Below, one piece after another: positions 29,641-42,300 of a stretch of 64,000 nucleotides of DNA. This stretch comes from Symsagittifera roscoffensis (lineage: Eukaryota; Xenacoelomorpha; Acoela; Convolutidae): NCBI RefSeq assembly GCF_963678635.1, contig NC_087069.1:15970660-16034659 (forward strand), read 5' to 3'. How positions within the stretch are numbered: position 1 is the first letter of the stretch; every line of letters begins with the position of its first letter. The notes beneath the pieces were generated by a model. The model was not told the DNA's origin, ran no database searches, and saw only the letters and a list, made by a program, of their open reading frames with translations. A program made the position numbers and the translations under genes.

Positions 29641-31520
29641 TGACAATTTGAACAATAAAAATTAGCAAATGGGGGACAAAAAAGAGCCAGTAACTACTCT
29701 CAAAAGTTTGGTAAGAGTCGAACCTTTCTTAAACATCGACCAAAATCATATTCTAGCCATCTCGGGTGCGCTGGTAGAGAACTGAATGCAATAGAAATCG
29801 TCCAGGATTTCGGAAATATTGAATCAAGCCCAAATAATTTAACACTTGTTTGGAAATCAACAATCTGATGGAATCGAACGTCATAATTTAATGGAGGTGC
29901 AACTTAATTGTGGTTTTTAAATAGCAAGCATTGAAGTCAAATCAAGTTTTCGGCAATCAAATTTAAAAAAAATATGCTGGTCCATTTTGTTTCAAAGTTC
30001 TTCGACCTTTGTGTTTTTGCCGATGCAGTTGATTACACAAAGTGCACTGTGTTTATGAGTTGATTATCGCAAAAATGATCACGTAGAAACACAATTGCTT
30101 ATAGATAGACAAAAAAAAACAATATTGAGAAACAAAAATAACCGTTTTGTGGGAGAAAACTGCGATTAGTGAATTGAAATATCAAAAACATTGAACATAT
30201 CTCAAAATCTGTTCCAATAAGTTTTAACTTTCAAGTAAGTCTATATAAAAATTGCGCTGCCGACATTTTTTGTAGGTTTCATTGATTAGCGGATTGCTGA
30301 AACGTTGAATTCAAGTGCAGTGGAAAATATTGTAGAAAAATCACAAGGTTATGCACAGTTTTAGAACAAAATATATTGCCCTAATTAGTTCCTAGATATT
30401 GGATACTCAAAAAGAATACTAACAAAAGTTGGTTTTGATACTTTCAGCACATGAAAATTAATGTTGCATATAAAGCTAGTTTTTTTGTTTACCTCAAAAA
30501 TGACGTATCAGTCTTAAAGAGAGTAAAATAGCAAAAAGTACCAAGTCTTATAAGAAGTTGAGTTGCCCCCACTAGCTCACTTCGAATAACACAGAAGTGA
30601 TTTACTAACCCTGTGACTTTTGACTGAGGAATTTATTTTAGAAACAAATATTTAAAAAAAATACAAGAATACGATTTGTTTGTCATGAAAATTTCGTGCG
30701 ATATTACTGCTTAATCTTTGCAAGTTCCACTATTTAAACCGACAGCAATCGGCAATCTAATTATAGTTTTCTTTTTCGTAATTGTGCACAGCTTTCGACA
30801 AAAGCGTCGAAAAAATTTGGATTATGTTTAGCCTAATAACTTATTGCGCTCTATAACTTATTGAAGAAAAAGACGAAATATTCAAACTCGGGGTGGATTG
30901 TTTTCTTCAGACAAACTTTGACTTTTGACGAATTTTGTTTGTTAAATCCAAACCTTCTTTTGCTCTGAGCTCGAATTTTTTTTTTTGAAAATTTCATCAT
31001 TGCGAATACTATTCCACAAGCCTTAAAATGCAGTCAGAAAGTTCGTATTTCGCCCTGATACGATTAGCCTTGTTTGAATTGTTTTCCATGTAGACCTTCT
31101 TTTCAAATGCCTCGAACGAGACTGCTCTTAAGATTTATTTTGATAGATTGTTAAATGAAATTGTATCAGCGAAAGTTATCATACCTCATTTTGTTATTGG
31201 GCGTCTAAAATTTTTTCATTCCAAAGCACGCAATTTTGTTACTGCCATTTTGGCATTTTCCCCTATGCACTACTGCCAATGTTTTTTTATTGAAAATGTA
31301 ATTTAGTCTAAATAGCGTTGCTTCAGGTTTGGTATACTTGGTTATAACATTATTCTAAACCGAAGCTTTGTATCAAAAAAAGTGGTCAAAAATTTCGAAT
31401 TATCATCTCAGTTCATAGAACCAACACATCTGTGAGAAAAGTGCACCGTTGGTTATTGATGTTGGCGTCTCATTCTGTACAATGACCTGTTTTGGTTTCA
31501 AACTTTAGTTGTTTTTACAG
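29641..31520. other. AT-rich sequence without recognised genes
   Basis: Both strands were read; only short frames without protein-like composition are present. Probably host intergenic or intron sequence; it ends at a nematode-like splice acceptor (TTTTTACAG at 31512-31520) in front of the exon at 31521. Confidence 0.5.
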
Positions 31521-32017
31521 AGAGAAATTGAATTCCAGAAGGAACAAAGAGCCGTAAGCACAAGCCGAGAACATATGTGCTCACAAATTTCCTGTAACAT
31601 TACCGAAAAACTGAATTTTGACATTGATCTCTATCCCAATTTCGTTCAACTGAATTTGGACTTTGATCTCTATCCCAATTTCGTTCAACTTCTTAAAGAG
31701 AAGGGTGCAAAACAAATTGAGGAATGGCTCAGCCCAAACGCACTGAAACCGCATGTTAATAAAGTGGAACTGGTAGCAGCAATGGAAAAAATTAGAACAG
31801 ATGAAACGTTCGCCAGGAATATAATATATCAAGCTCTGCCTCCAATTAGTCGTGGAATGAGAGAAGCAGTCATCGAAGCGCCATATGTACCAAGGATCTT
31901 TCGGTGGGCGCCTTTGGCAGAATATACGCAATCGTTTGTGCGGACAACGTATAAAGACAAAGCCTCGGATGATGATATAATTGACGTGAAGGCGAAAATC
32001 TTGAATTTTTTAGAAAG
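31521..32017 (+). CDS. Probable internal exon of an unidentified host gene
   Basis: The open frame lies between a good acceptor (TTTTTACAG ending at 31520) and a good donor (GAAAG/GTTAGT at 32018), with no ATG at its start, so it reads best as an internal exon beginning in phase 0 (REIEFQKEQRAV). It encodes about 165 residues of mixed, soluble-looking protein with helices (KVELVAAMEKIRTDETFARN) and a Pro-rich turn (APYVPRIFRWAP). A 13-residue unit occurs twice in tandem (see the repeat entry). I do not recognise the family. The neighbouring exons cannot be placed; it may be a gene fragment. Confidence 0.5.
31614..31691 (+). repeat. In-frame 39-base tandem duplication in the exon
   Basis: Two 39-base units encode NFDIDLYPNFVQL and NLDFDLYPNFVQL, differing at two residues. 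The length is a multiple of three, so the frame is kept. The 27 central bases are identical, suggesting a fairly recent duplication. Confidence 0.85.
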
Positions 32018-34286
32018 GTTAGTCGTTTTAAGCTGTTCTCAATAAATTATCTTAAAAGGGCTGGGTAGTTGACTCAAACAGCTACTCAAAATTTGTTTGA
32101 TGAATAATTTTTTTTTAGTTCGATTAGTGAGCTTTTATATTAAATCTCTTTATTTTATCATTTGAACAATTTGTCCAAATTATTAGTTTTACGAAAAATT
32201 ACTTTACATTGTTATCGCCTCTTGAGGGAGTGAACAATATGTTATATTAGGCAGCCAAATAAGTTTTAGGGGTGTTGAAATAATTTATACTTTTTATCAT
32301 CAAAATCAATTCATAGAAGTTTCAAAACTTCAGTTTGCCTCAAGATCCGTCACAAATATTTAACATTAGATACATATTTTAAAACTTACAAATCCTGTGA
32401 TGAATAAAAGATCATCTCTGAATCTTTATTTTCGCATCGAATTTTGACAAATCATAAAAAAAATCGTTATTTGATTTAGAGCTAAAAACAGCCGTATGTA
32501 AAATTTTATATATCAATTACGTAATTTTGCACCTCTTCAGAATTGTAAGCGATTCATATCAATTAGATGGGTGTTGGACAACATGCCGACGAGACTTCAA
32601 TTTGAAGGGACTTACGCAGAAATTTAAAATTTGCACGCACCTCAAAACGCTATTTTTCATCTGTAATTTGCTAGTTTTCAAAAACTTTGGCAGTTTTAGT
32701 TCATTATAAGTGTTATTCGTGAAAAATGTTTTACTTAGCAACGGCATCCGTTAGTTATATCAGCCGGATTTGAAATGCGTAAGTCATAAACATAAAAAAT
32801 GCCTTTAACAATGTTTTAAATTTTCACTTTCTCAAATATGAATAAGAAGCGTACCCTTTATGAAAAAACCAATAACCGGCGAAGAAAGATAACAAAAATG
32901 AGAGAATAATCAAACAGTGATTCAATGCAGAAGGAGCGAAAACGGATCAGGGCAAAAGTCTAATTGTGCCGACTGCCCAGTAATTGGTGCCGATGAGTTT
33001 ATGTGATGAAATATTGACGAATTATGATCTTATGGCTGATATTATCATATTTTAAGTCTTTAAATTTTATTCGTGCGTGGAATTTATCAGATGAATTAGC
33101 TAGCCTCAATTCGTTTTAGAACAACTGGTTGTGCGGGATAACTCTCCACGCGTAAATGATAGCAAGCGCAGTTTTCAGCATCACAGCATAGAAAAAGTAG
33201 TTTTTTTAGCCCCACTCATGTGAGACTAATATATAGGTGAGCGAACTCGCTGGGACCCATAAAGATCCAGGGATCAAACCCCGCGATAGGAACAATTTTT
33301 GAAAACTGTTCTTAATAAAAACTTTTACCGCTAGCAAATCGATTTGTGTACAGCCATTTAGGGAACGCTGATCGACTCAAATTATATAGAATTGAATCTT
33401 TTTCAATCAAAACTGGGACTTTTTTGCCAAAAAAAAAGAAATTACAAGCAAAAAACTTTAGCATATTCTTTGTATAATCTGTATATAAGCCTTATAATGA
33501 TGAATATAATCTCCCGTCTTTACAGAAAACGCTTATAATGCAATTTCAAACTATAAAAAACTGCTTATTGTATCGTTTCATATAATTTCAAGGACCGATG
33601 AAAGAGCAGCATCAGTAATTTGCTATGCTGTGAACCATGCTGTGAAAAAAAGCATAATTTTCTATGCTGTGAACTAAAAGAGCAAATTAAGCATTTTTTT
33701 GCGATGACGTTTTTTGCGAAGGTTTTTGTTTTCAAAATCTCGAATCAAAAAACGATTATTTTTCCATGTTTTATCACAAAACTTGAATGAAAATAACATA
33801 AGCGTTTTTCCATACTATGAAAGTGTATAATAAGCATTTTTATATAATTCAAACTTGAAAATTTTCAAAGTTTTCTCAAATTTTTTTGTTTTGTTCAAAA
33901 ACGAACTAACTAAAATTATTCTATTTAAAAAAACTCTGAATGTAAATGGCAGTTGATACTAGTCAAGTAAGTTAATTTTAGCTTTCTAACAGAGTTAAAC
34001 AACAAAACTTGAATTTTAGTAAATGGCTCGAAAAATGTTGCGTTGATTTTTTCGATGGTTGAGAGACGAAGCTAGTTTCTCACAAAATGCTGACAGTTTT
34101 ATTCTATGAAACTGTATGTCAGGCTTTTTTCTTAAATGGATGTTGCCCCGGATGTAGATAATACGTAGAGAATAAATAAAATCTTTAAAAAAATTTTAAT
34201 ATGTGTTTATACTGCGCAGATATTTAGATGATTTGTAGATAGACTGTTTATAATCTGTATTTGACACAGAAAAAAAGATTTTTTTT
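32018..34286. other. AT-rich flank before the tandem array
   Basis: No convincing exon or RNA gene. A tRNA-like piece lies at 33222-33295 and short repeats of CTATGCTGTGAA occur at 33620-33680. The first half may be intron of the gene at 31521. It ends where the array LTR begins (TGTG at 34287). Confidence 0.4.
33222..33295 (+). repeat. tRNA-like fragment
   Basis: TAGGTGAGCGAACTCGCTGG followed about 30 bases later by GGATCAAACCCCG resembles an A box and a diverged B box (GGTTCGAACCCCG). No full cloverleaf or CCA-adjacent acceptor stem is visible. It could be a degraded tRNA pseudogene or SINE head. Confidence 0.25.
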
Positions 34287-34531
34287 TGTGTTTTGTTAAA
34301 ATTACAATTTGAAGATATCCCGGTTTGACCAAAAGTCGCTATCCTGGAACTTTTTTTATAAGAATTTTACAACTTTTTGTAGTTTTAGGCTCTGAGAATG
34401 TAACACGATAAGAACTGTTTCGTTTAGAAAAGTGTAATGTTGTTTATTCTTACAAGGAAGTTGTAAGATAGGAACTTTTCCTAGAAAAAAAACTTTCAAT
34501 AAATTGAGAAATCATTTTTTCTTTCAAATTT

Positions 34532-34605
34532 AACGCTGATGGTCGAGTGTCTCTGAATTTGTCTCCTGTCTTGGGAAACCAGGTTCAAAGCCCGTAGTGA
34601 ACCCA
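34532..34605 (+). repeat. tRNA-like segment inside the array LTR
   Basis: TGGTCGAGTG fits an A box and AGGTTCAAAGCCC a B box at tRNA-like spacing, over about 70 bases. The same piece is in the second LTR at 45880-45952; the third LTR is truncated and lacks it. A canonical cloverleaf does not form, so it is a SINE piece or pseudo-tRNA captured by the LTR rather than a gene. Confidence 0.35.
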
Positions 34606-36054
34606 AAAAATCTTTTTTAATCATGTCATCAGATAAAGAAAGAAGAAAAAACGCAATTCTCTCACAGTAGCGACGATATAGACAAGCGGTCTGCGCTGAA
34701 ATTCTTCATTTATTAAGCTGATTGCCATAGGCAAAAAAAAATGGAGGGATAGATGATGATATAAATTTTCTCGTCTCATTTCTTGTACCAAACGGTGAGT
34801 TTCTAACAAGAACTGATAGTGGAGTGGTAAAACTGTTGAGCAAAAAATCAGACTCTTTTTCTTATTTTTTTAGAAAATTGTTATGACATTTTTCAACGTT
34901 CTCTGTTGTCGCAGAGTAGAATAACGACAACTCTGAAGCCAAAATGAAATTATCAAAAAACGGGCCAGCCTTTTTGAGTTAGTTATTTGCTGATTTAAAG
35001 ATAAAGTGTTCATCTATACCTGAACGCCACGTACAACACGTCCAAAGCCATATGAGATGATTCGTGAAATATGAAATCTTCATTATGGTCGAAACTATTT
35101 CGAATCGCTAATTACGCATAAAAACATTTGTTTAAAAATATTTTTCAGGTTTATTGAAAAAAAAATCCTTTTTTTTCGGAATTTTTTCGGACCAAACCGC
35201 ATGCAATATAACCACTGTCTGATAGATTTAAATGCATACATTTTTGTGTAATGGTCAACCCTGGGTACATCATAAAGTTATAGATAAACACATTCAGTTC
35301 TAATCGATTACGCGTTGGTTTTAATGAAAGTTCCACCCACTGTAGAAAATTGAATTACAGTTAATCTGGACTCAATAAATTTCTGTGGATCATCAGTTTT
35401 ATCCATTTTAAACATTCCGGGGCCCACTGTAAGGCTTTATGTGCGATACATGAGAAATAAATACAAATTTAGCTAGCTTTCGATTTCATATAAACTCAAA
35501 TTGAAAGACTTCAATTTCTCGCAGTCTCCTTTCCACGTAACAAAACTGTTTGTTTCTTAATGATGTTTCAAGAAAAGGAGGAAATTGAAAATCTCCGATG
35601 TACAAAATTTATCAAACGGAGCACTATTGAATAAAAAATGGCTTTTCTTTTGTTTTTAATTGTTTTTTTTTTCTCGTGAATCAGTGAGGAAAAACTGAGC
35701 AAAAAGTAAATCCAATATATATTTTTTAACACCTTGTTGTGGCTATAAAAAAGCCTTGTTTGCTACAAGTTTTCTCATATAAACGGTGAATCTCAGATTT
35801 CTCAATATTTCTTTGTTCAGTATTTCCTGGTTGCAGTTTCTGTAGTTTCAACTAAATTGAAAATGGTCTAAGAGTTGTCCATTAAAAAATTGCACATACA
35901 ATGTTGTTAAGATAATAAATAAAAATCAATGGAGAAATGGTCCAAAATGGAACCAGATCTAAAACCATATTTCATTATTGGATATTTTATCACTATAAAA
36001 TATTTATTACTAACCAATCATGATCCATTTAACTAACAACCCACTTTTTTGTAA

Positions 36055-36082
36055 GTGCTGAAATTACTTGTAATTTCAGCAC
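36055..36082 (+). repeat. 12-bp perfect hairpin in the array LTR
   Basis: GTGCTGAAATTA-CTTG-TAATTTCAGCAC. The same hairpin is at 47406-47433 and 58431-58458, and with one mismatch in the old relative at 29286-29313. It lies about 60 bases after the TATAAAA, near where the transcript would start. Confidence 0.8.
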
Positions 36083-36326
36083 CAGAGAGATTTGATAATA
36101 ACTTAGAACATTGTTGCCTCCCCAGGAGACTTAATCGCAAACGACCAGTATATTCTAGAATTATTGAGACTAAAAGAGACTAGCTAATATAATATAAAAA
36201 GATTAAGATCGGTATTAGACTAAGAAGTTGCACGAATCTATCCGGCCGAAAATAAGATAGCGTGACGAGAAGACGGTGTACCCTATCTGAAATTACTCTA
36301 TGATTTAACCCAAAGAATCTAACTCA

Positions 36327-39300
36327 TCTGGTGCGACCAAAAGTCTCGAACCAGGCCTTACAAAACAAATTAGCTTAGAAATATCAAAATAGACTAGAAT
36401 TAGACAACACATTTTCAAACATGTTACACGACAATAATCTAATTGAATTGTTTCTACGACTCAATAGATTAGAGCCGCTATTCCGAAAAATACGAGAACT
36501 ACCCGGTATTGGAAGAACATCTCGGACAAGAGACGACACACGACTACGGAGAAACATACAATCAAGTTTCTTGGTCGTACGGCAAAGCCAACACAAACTT
36601 TTATGTTTAGAATCTTACTAGCAATGAATTTAGATTTTCATTTGCCAACATTGAATCCTTGAAGCAACATCTTCAATGATCCTTAAAGGCGCTAACCTTA
36701 CTATTGTACAAAATCTAATCGTTAAAGGCGCTAATCTTACTAAAAATTATGAACAGTTTTGATTAAGTTTCAGCTGGAATATAACCACAATCATTCATGC
36801 CTATTTTTTAGATTTGCGAGTATCATTTTAGTACTAGTAGAGATTATTCAGCAGAAAATTTGTGGAATTTGAGAAAACCAGTTTTGATTTTTCTCAACGA
36901 GATAAGAAAATAGCCGAAAACTTGAGATTTCCGAAAACTTTTCCAAAATTTTGACTAATTGAAATTTTTCAAATAAACTAACCATTCTAATTAAGATAAA
37001 CAGTGAAGAACTTCGGTTATCCATCCTTCACTTGACCCCCCTCTTACCTGACCCAGGCTAATACTTAAACTTAGTAAGTTTAAAATAGTATCTAACGAAC
37101 TTCTTGCGTTCTAATTATACCTGAACCCTGTGGATCGATTTACTATTCTCCAACCCTTGAAATCACTCACTACCCCTAAGTAAGATTAAGTAAGTTAGCA
37201 CCTTAACATAGACTAGTCACGAGAAAGTAACAATCATTCTCCGGAAACAATATATTCTTTTCTCTCCAACCCTGAATACAAGACCCAAGTTAGGCTACCC
37301 ACAAAAAATCGCAAGGAATAACTGTCTAGGATAGTAAAATCACTAATAACAATCTTGCATCCACCATCCTAAACCTTATGTCACTCAATAACTTAGGAAA
37401 CAAACAAACAATTCTTCTACACAATTGTGAAATCAACAACGAAAAATACGATCTCGTAATCAATCCACACAAACAAACAATAGAATATATTCGAACAAAA
37501 AGACAAATGGTAAAAAGAAAAATTTTAAGTAAACAGTGACAAATTACACAAAAAAGATTTTAAAAGCGAAGAAACGCAGTCTCCGAATCGGAAACCAGTA
37601 ATTTAGATGCACTCTAAAAATAAAAAGACTCGAAAAATAAAAACTACCCATTCAAAGATCAATTGTATTTTTCTGACTCAGAAACCACTTCACATTCATC
37701 ATTACAAGGGAAACGAAGAATAAAAAAGACATACGAAAACAAACCAGTACGTCCCTACAATTGGAATCAGTCAATTAAACACATTGAACATTACGAAATA
37801 CAGTCATAAAACACAGAAATGGACCAAAGTGAAGAAAGTCCAGACGAAAACTCTGTCTTCCCAGTTCTTATTATTTCACTAACTGATGATAGAGGACAAA
37901 AACAGTTTTGCTACAACTTACCCGCAAATTTATTCGAACAAGGAATTAGCCCATGCGAAGCAGATTTTCTAGAAAAAAATTGAAAGACAAATTATCGATC
38001 ATTATTTAAAATGAATATGTAATCTGACACAACAATAGGGAATTTATACCATAGAAATCAGTACACCAAGTAAATTTAATGGTAAATATCTCATTCAAAC
38101 AGACGACATCGACATCGAATTTTCAAAAGTAATCACAGAATACATAACAAACATACAAAATCAAAACTCGCAAAGAGCGAATTCAATATTAACTAATGAA
38201 GTATTTGCAATATTATATAGTTATCTATCTATACTAGAAAAAACTGAAATCCAAAGTACATCACCAGTTTAAACATCTAGACACACGACATTAAGAAAGG
38301 AAAATGCAGCATTCCCAGAATTTTTGAACACAATCCGTGAAAATTTATCAAACAATGGAGTCTCACAAAATGTTAAACATGATCTACAAAAATATTAGAA
38401 TGGATTATTATTGATTAATTTACACATAATATAGATTTAATTTCACAAGTATGAAAAAGTTTCAGACACCAAAGTACAATTGACGACACTGTTTTATCAG
38501 AACAGTCAGATTATGTTTGAGCTCCCGAATGTTCTCACCCACTTTTTTTGAATATCCCAATAGATATATCCAGTCAAGCAATTAATACAATTTCTATTCA
38601 CAAAGACTATGTAAAAGTAATTCCACTTACAATAAGCGGAACACCTTTAAACTATATTTCACTTTTACCTGATCGAAAAGGAAATAATAGTTTAAACTCA
38701 CCTATTGTACCACCACAAGAAAATTTAAATGGAACTAGAAATCTTACCAAACAAGATATTCAAACACCATCACATTTTGTAAATAAAGAAATAGTCGAAA
38801 CAATAGTAGCAACCACACAACAAAGTATATCACCAATAAACCCAAATATGACAACGCCAAAAACTAAAAATCCAACATTACCACAGGTAACATTACAATC
38901 AACGGTTAAACCTTCCGTTGCCTCAAAATATTCACATATGGACTATCAGACATATAGACCAATGACGAAACCAACGCAAAAACGGACAACATTCACGTGA
39001 AACAACTTTGCAGAACACAATTATAATTATGTCAACCATCCACAAACTACTCATCCTCCCCGAACGAAAAAGCATAATCAATTCTTTTCACAAAGATCAA
39101 AATTCCCACAAACATCAAACACTTCAGTAAATTTTCATAACTACCCACATACTTCACAAGATAAGAGTGAAAACTACCCATTTTAGCAACAAAACAGAAA
39201 TAAACAACAAACACCTTAATATACACCTAACTATTTGTCATGAGACGATGACGACTTCTACCAACCTTCTACCAACCGTGTAAAAGAACCTCGACAAAAT

Positions 39301-42300
39301 TATGCATCTCAAAATACAAATTTTTATCCACAAAATTCAGCTAGTACACAAACTCACCATTAACTACAAATGCAAAACCCAACTAGTACACAACCCTATC
39401 AATCAATGCAAACACAAAACCCTGTCAGTACACATTCTTATCAACCAACACGAATGCAAAATGAAAATCCGTTGCTATATTATTTACAACAACACGAAAT
39501 AACAAAAAGTCAACTAACAATTTTTTCACAAATCTCAAATGCCGCAGAATTACTACAAATGACAATGAATCCATAAAAAATGGCTGGATCATAAATAACA
39601 TCGAATAAACTATCAATGGTATTCACAGGCACAGACCCTGAATATTCCCTAGAAGATTATTTAAATGCAGTCACAGCAAATCTAATTTTGAATATAGGAC
39701 CTCAACCAATAAATACAATACTTCACAAAAATTTGATACACAGATGCATCGCATTAATCCAAACAACGCTCGATGGCGCAGTTCAAAAATGAATTTCAGT
39801 TTTACATATAGAAATAAAATCAGATTGGAAAAGATTTACACAAGAATTTTCAAAAATGTTTGACTCCGAGAGAAATAAACAACAACAAAGAGTTTTATGT
39901 AATGAAATTCGCAGATTACCAAATGAAACCATCAAAAAATTAGCAGTGCGTATCGAAACACTAGTTCGAAAAGCATATTCAATAAATACACATGACTATA
40001 AAAGCACAAAAATGACAGAAATCTCAATGCTGATCTTAACACCTCAATTAAGAAAAATAGCAATAAAAAAGAGAGCATCCCATCCTTCCTCAATTCGAGA
40101 GCCCGATCTAGATTTTCGAAAACTAGTAGACAAACTAGAACAAGCGGAAATCACAATGAAACTTGAAGAAACAGAAAATCTGAAGTTACAATATGTTAAT
40201 CGAATTGAAACAAATACCACAAATATCAACAACATACAGGAATCAGATACAGACCTCGTTGAAAAAATCACTGAAATGATAAATTAGAACAAGCTAAAAT
40301 CACAAGGAAACTTGAAGAAACAGAGAACCTTGAACTACAATACGTTAATCGAATCCAAACAAATACTATACACATAAATAACATCCATGATTCAGACATA
40401 GATTTATCAGAAAAAATCACTGAAAAATTGAACATATATGAGAAAAATCCAAATTTTAGAGGCAAACCATCCTTTAAAAATGGTGTAGTTATTGCCGTCG
40501 ATACGGACATAGCATTTTTGAATGTAAACAAAAGCAACAAGATAACCAAAACAAACCACAAAAGTATAAAGAACCAAATAAATAATTCCATCAATACATG
40601 AAAAAAGGTCAAAATTTACCAAATAAAAGTATTCACAGTAATAATAGCTCTGGAAAACAACTTCCAAATAATTCCAATTATTCGAGAAATCAATGATCTT
40701 ATAACTATAGTCATGAGGCAGATTACCAGAACAAAGAAATTTACGAAATTTCTCGCAAAGTAGATATAGTCGATAAAATATTCGAAATAATCAGTATCGA
40801 AACAACTATTTACGATCAAATTCGAACAGAACAGAATATTTGTTTGTTCACAGTTCCCATTCAAACTCTAAGAATAGACACTATTCAAACAACAGATCAA
40901 GAAACTCATCTTATAATAGAAAAAGGAGTTTTCCCAACAATAGAAATAGGAGCTATTCAAACAATCGAAATCAATATTATCAAAACAACAGATCAAGGAA
41001 TAATTCAAACAACAGATTAAATTATCAAAGATCCAACAACAATCACTATCAAAATTTATCACGAGATAACTCACAAAATAGGAATTCACATTACAATAAT
41101 CGACAAAGAAAATATTCCCAATCCCCTCATCGAAATAATAACAGTTACCCAGATTCCCACAATAACTTTAGGAGCAATACACCAAAACATCAAAGGCAAA
41201 TTATTTAAGTAAAACAGCTGAAGAAACAAATTCAGAACCTCCTGGTATCGATAATACGGAAACTACTGAATTACAATTGAATCACATAAATTGTGATTCA
41301 ACAGACAGCGAAAGCGATACAGATAACACCATCTCAATTAGTATGATTAAAGTTGAAAATGACTATGAACCCGTTTTTAATGAACAACAACGTTTTCATT
41401 CACATGTATATGAAAATCAATTAGAGCTTCTTCACAATTATTACACTAGAGCTATAAGTAAAAATATACCAGCAGTGCAAGAAGTAAATAAAATAAACAC
41501 TCTAATCAAACCCGAAAAAGAACAAGTGCAATGTTCAATTACAAACCACATTTATCAAAACCTTCAAAAAGAATTACCAAAAGAAAAAATTTGGACAATT
41601 CCATTTCTCTTAGAGAGCCCAGAAAGAAAAAAGAATTTCAACCACCAGATCTTGAAATAGGTTTTCTAATTGACTCAGGAGCAGAATCAAATATCATTTA
41701 AATTCCCACTTGGAACGAAATTCAAATTCTCCATCCAAAATTAATACTCTGAACAACAACTAGTAAACAAGCAACAGCACAAGGCTCAGCATTAACAAAC
41801 TATGGAAAATTTTAACTTTTTCATGTTTCCACTAGAACAATGAAACAAAACAAACTCCTAAACAAACTGTTTAAACAAACATTCCTCATAATGGACATAA
41901 AACACAATATCATTGGAATACCATTTATATCAAAACATATACCAACAATAAACATGTTAAATAGTAAAATTCAAATAAAAGATAAATACACAAAAACGAA
42001 AAACACAGCTTTAACATTTTTTCAAAGAATGAACAAACAACCACCTTTTCTCTCCAAATTTTATCCTATATACACTCAGGAACGAAAATACCTGAAACCA
42101 CTATCAGGACATGTATACAATTTCTCAAACAAACAAGTTCATCAATATGATAAAGAACAAAATAAACAATATCTCTAAATGTCATCCTTGAATTTAGACC
42201 AATTCATAAATTTTTTCGAGTAACAATCTCATCCATAAAATACAGGAAACTTTCAAACTCCGATTTTATTTCCTTAGATTGAAACAACAATTCACCACAC

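Larger units (their letters stand above)
34287..36326 (+). repeat. Array LTR, first copy
   Basis: Begins TGTGTTTTG and ends AACTCA, giving TG...CA ends and about 2040 bp; two bases later TGGTGCGACC at 36329 is a candidate primer-binding site. It includes a tRNA-like segment (34532-34605), a TATAAAA at about 35995 and the 12-bp hairpin at 36055-36082. Sequence to the left of 34287 is not shared with the other copies, which supports this as the outer edge. Confidence 0.7.

Noticed and set aside
33222-33295. Functional tRNA gene
   Set aside because: Only A- and B-box-like pieces; no complete cloverleaf with anticodon arm.
34621-34809. 62-codon minus-strand frame repeated at 45970-46158
   Set aside because: Repeated only because it lies in duplicated LTR sequence; it is short, and no family was recognised.
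36329-36360. TGGTGCGACC...TCTCGAACC as a confident primer-binding site for a named tRNA
   Set aside because: The leading TGG is well placed, but the complement does not fold into an acceptor and T-arm of any tRNA I can recall, so no tRNA is assigned.
36384-36621. Overlapping frames on both strands just after the array LTR, present in all three copies
   Set aside because: Conserved only because the copies are recent duplicates; the sequence looks like leader, not protein.
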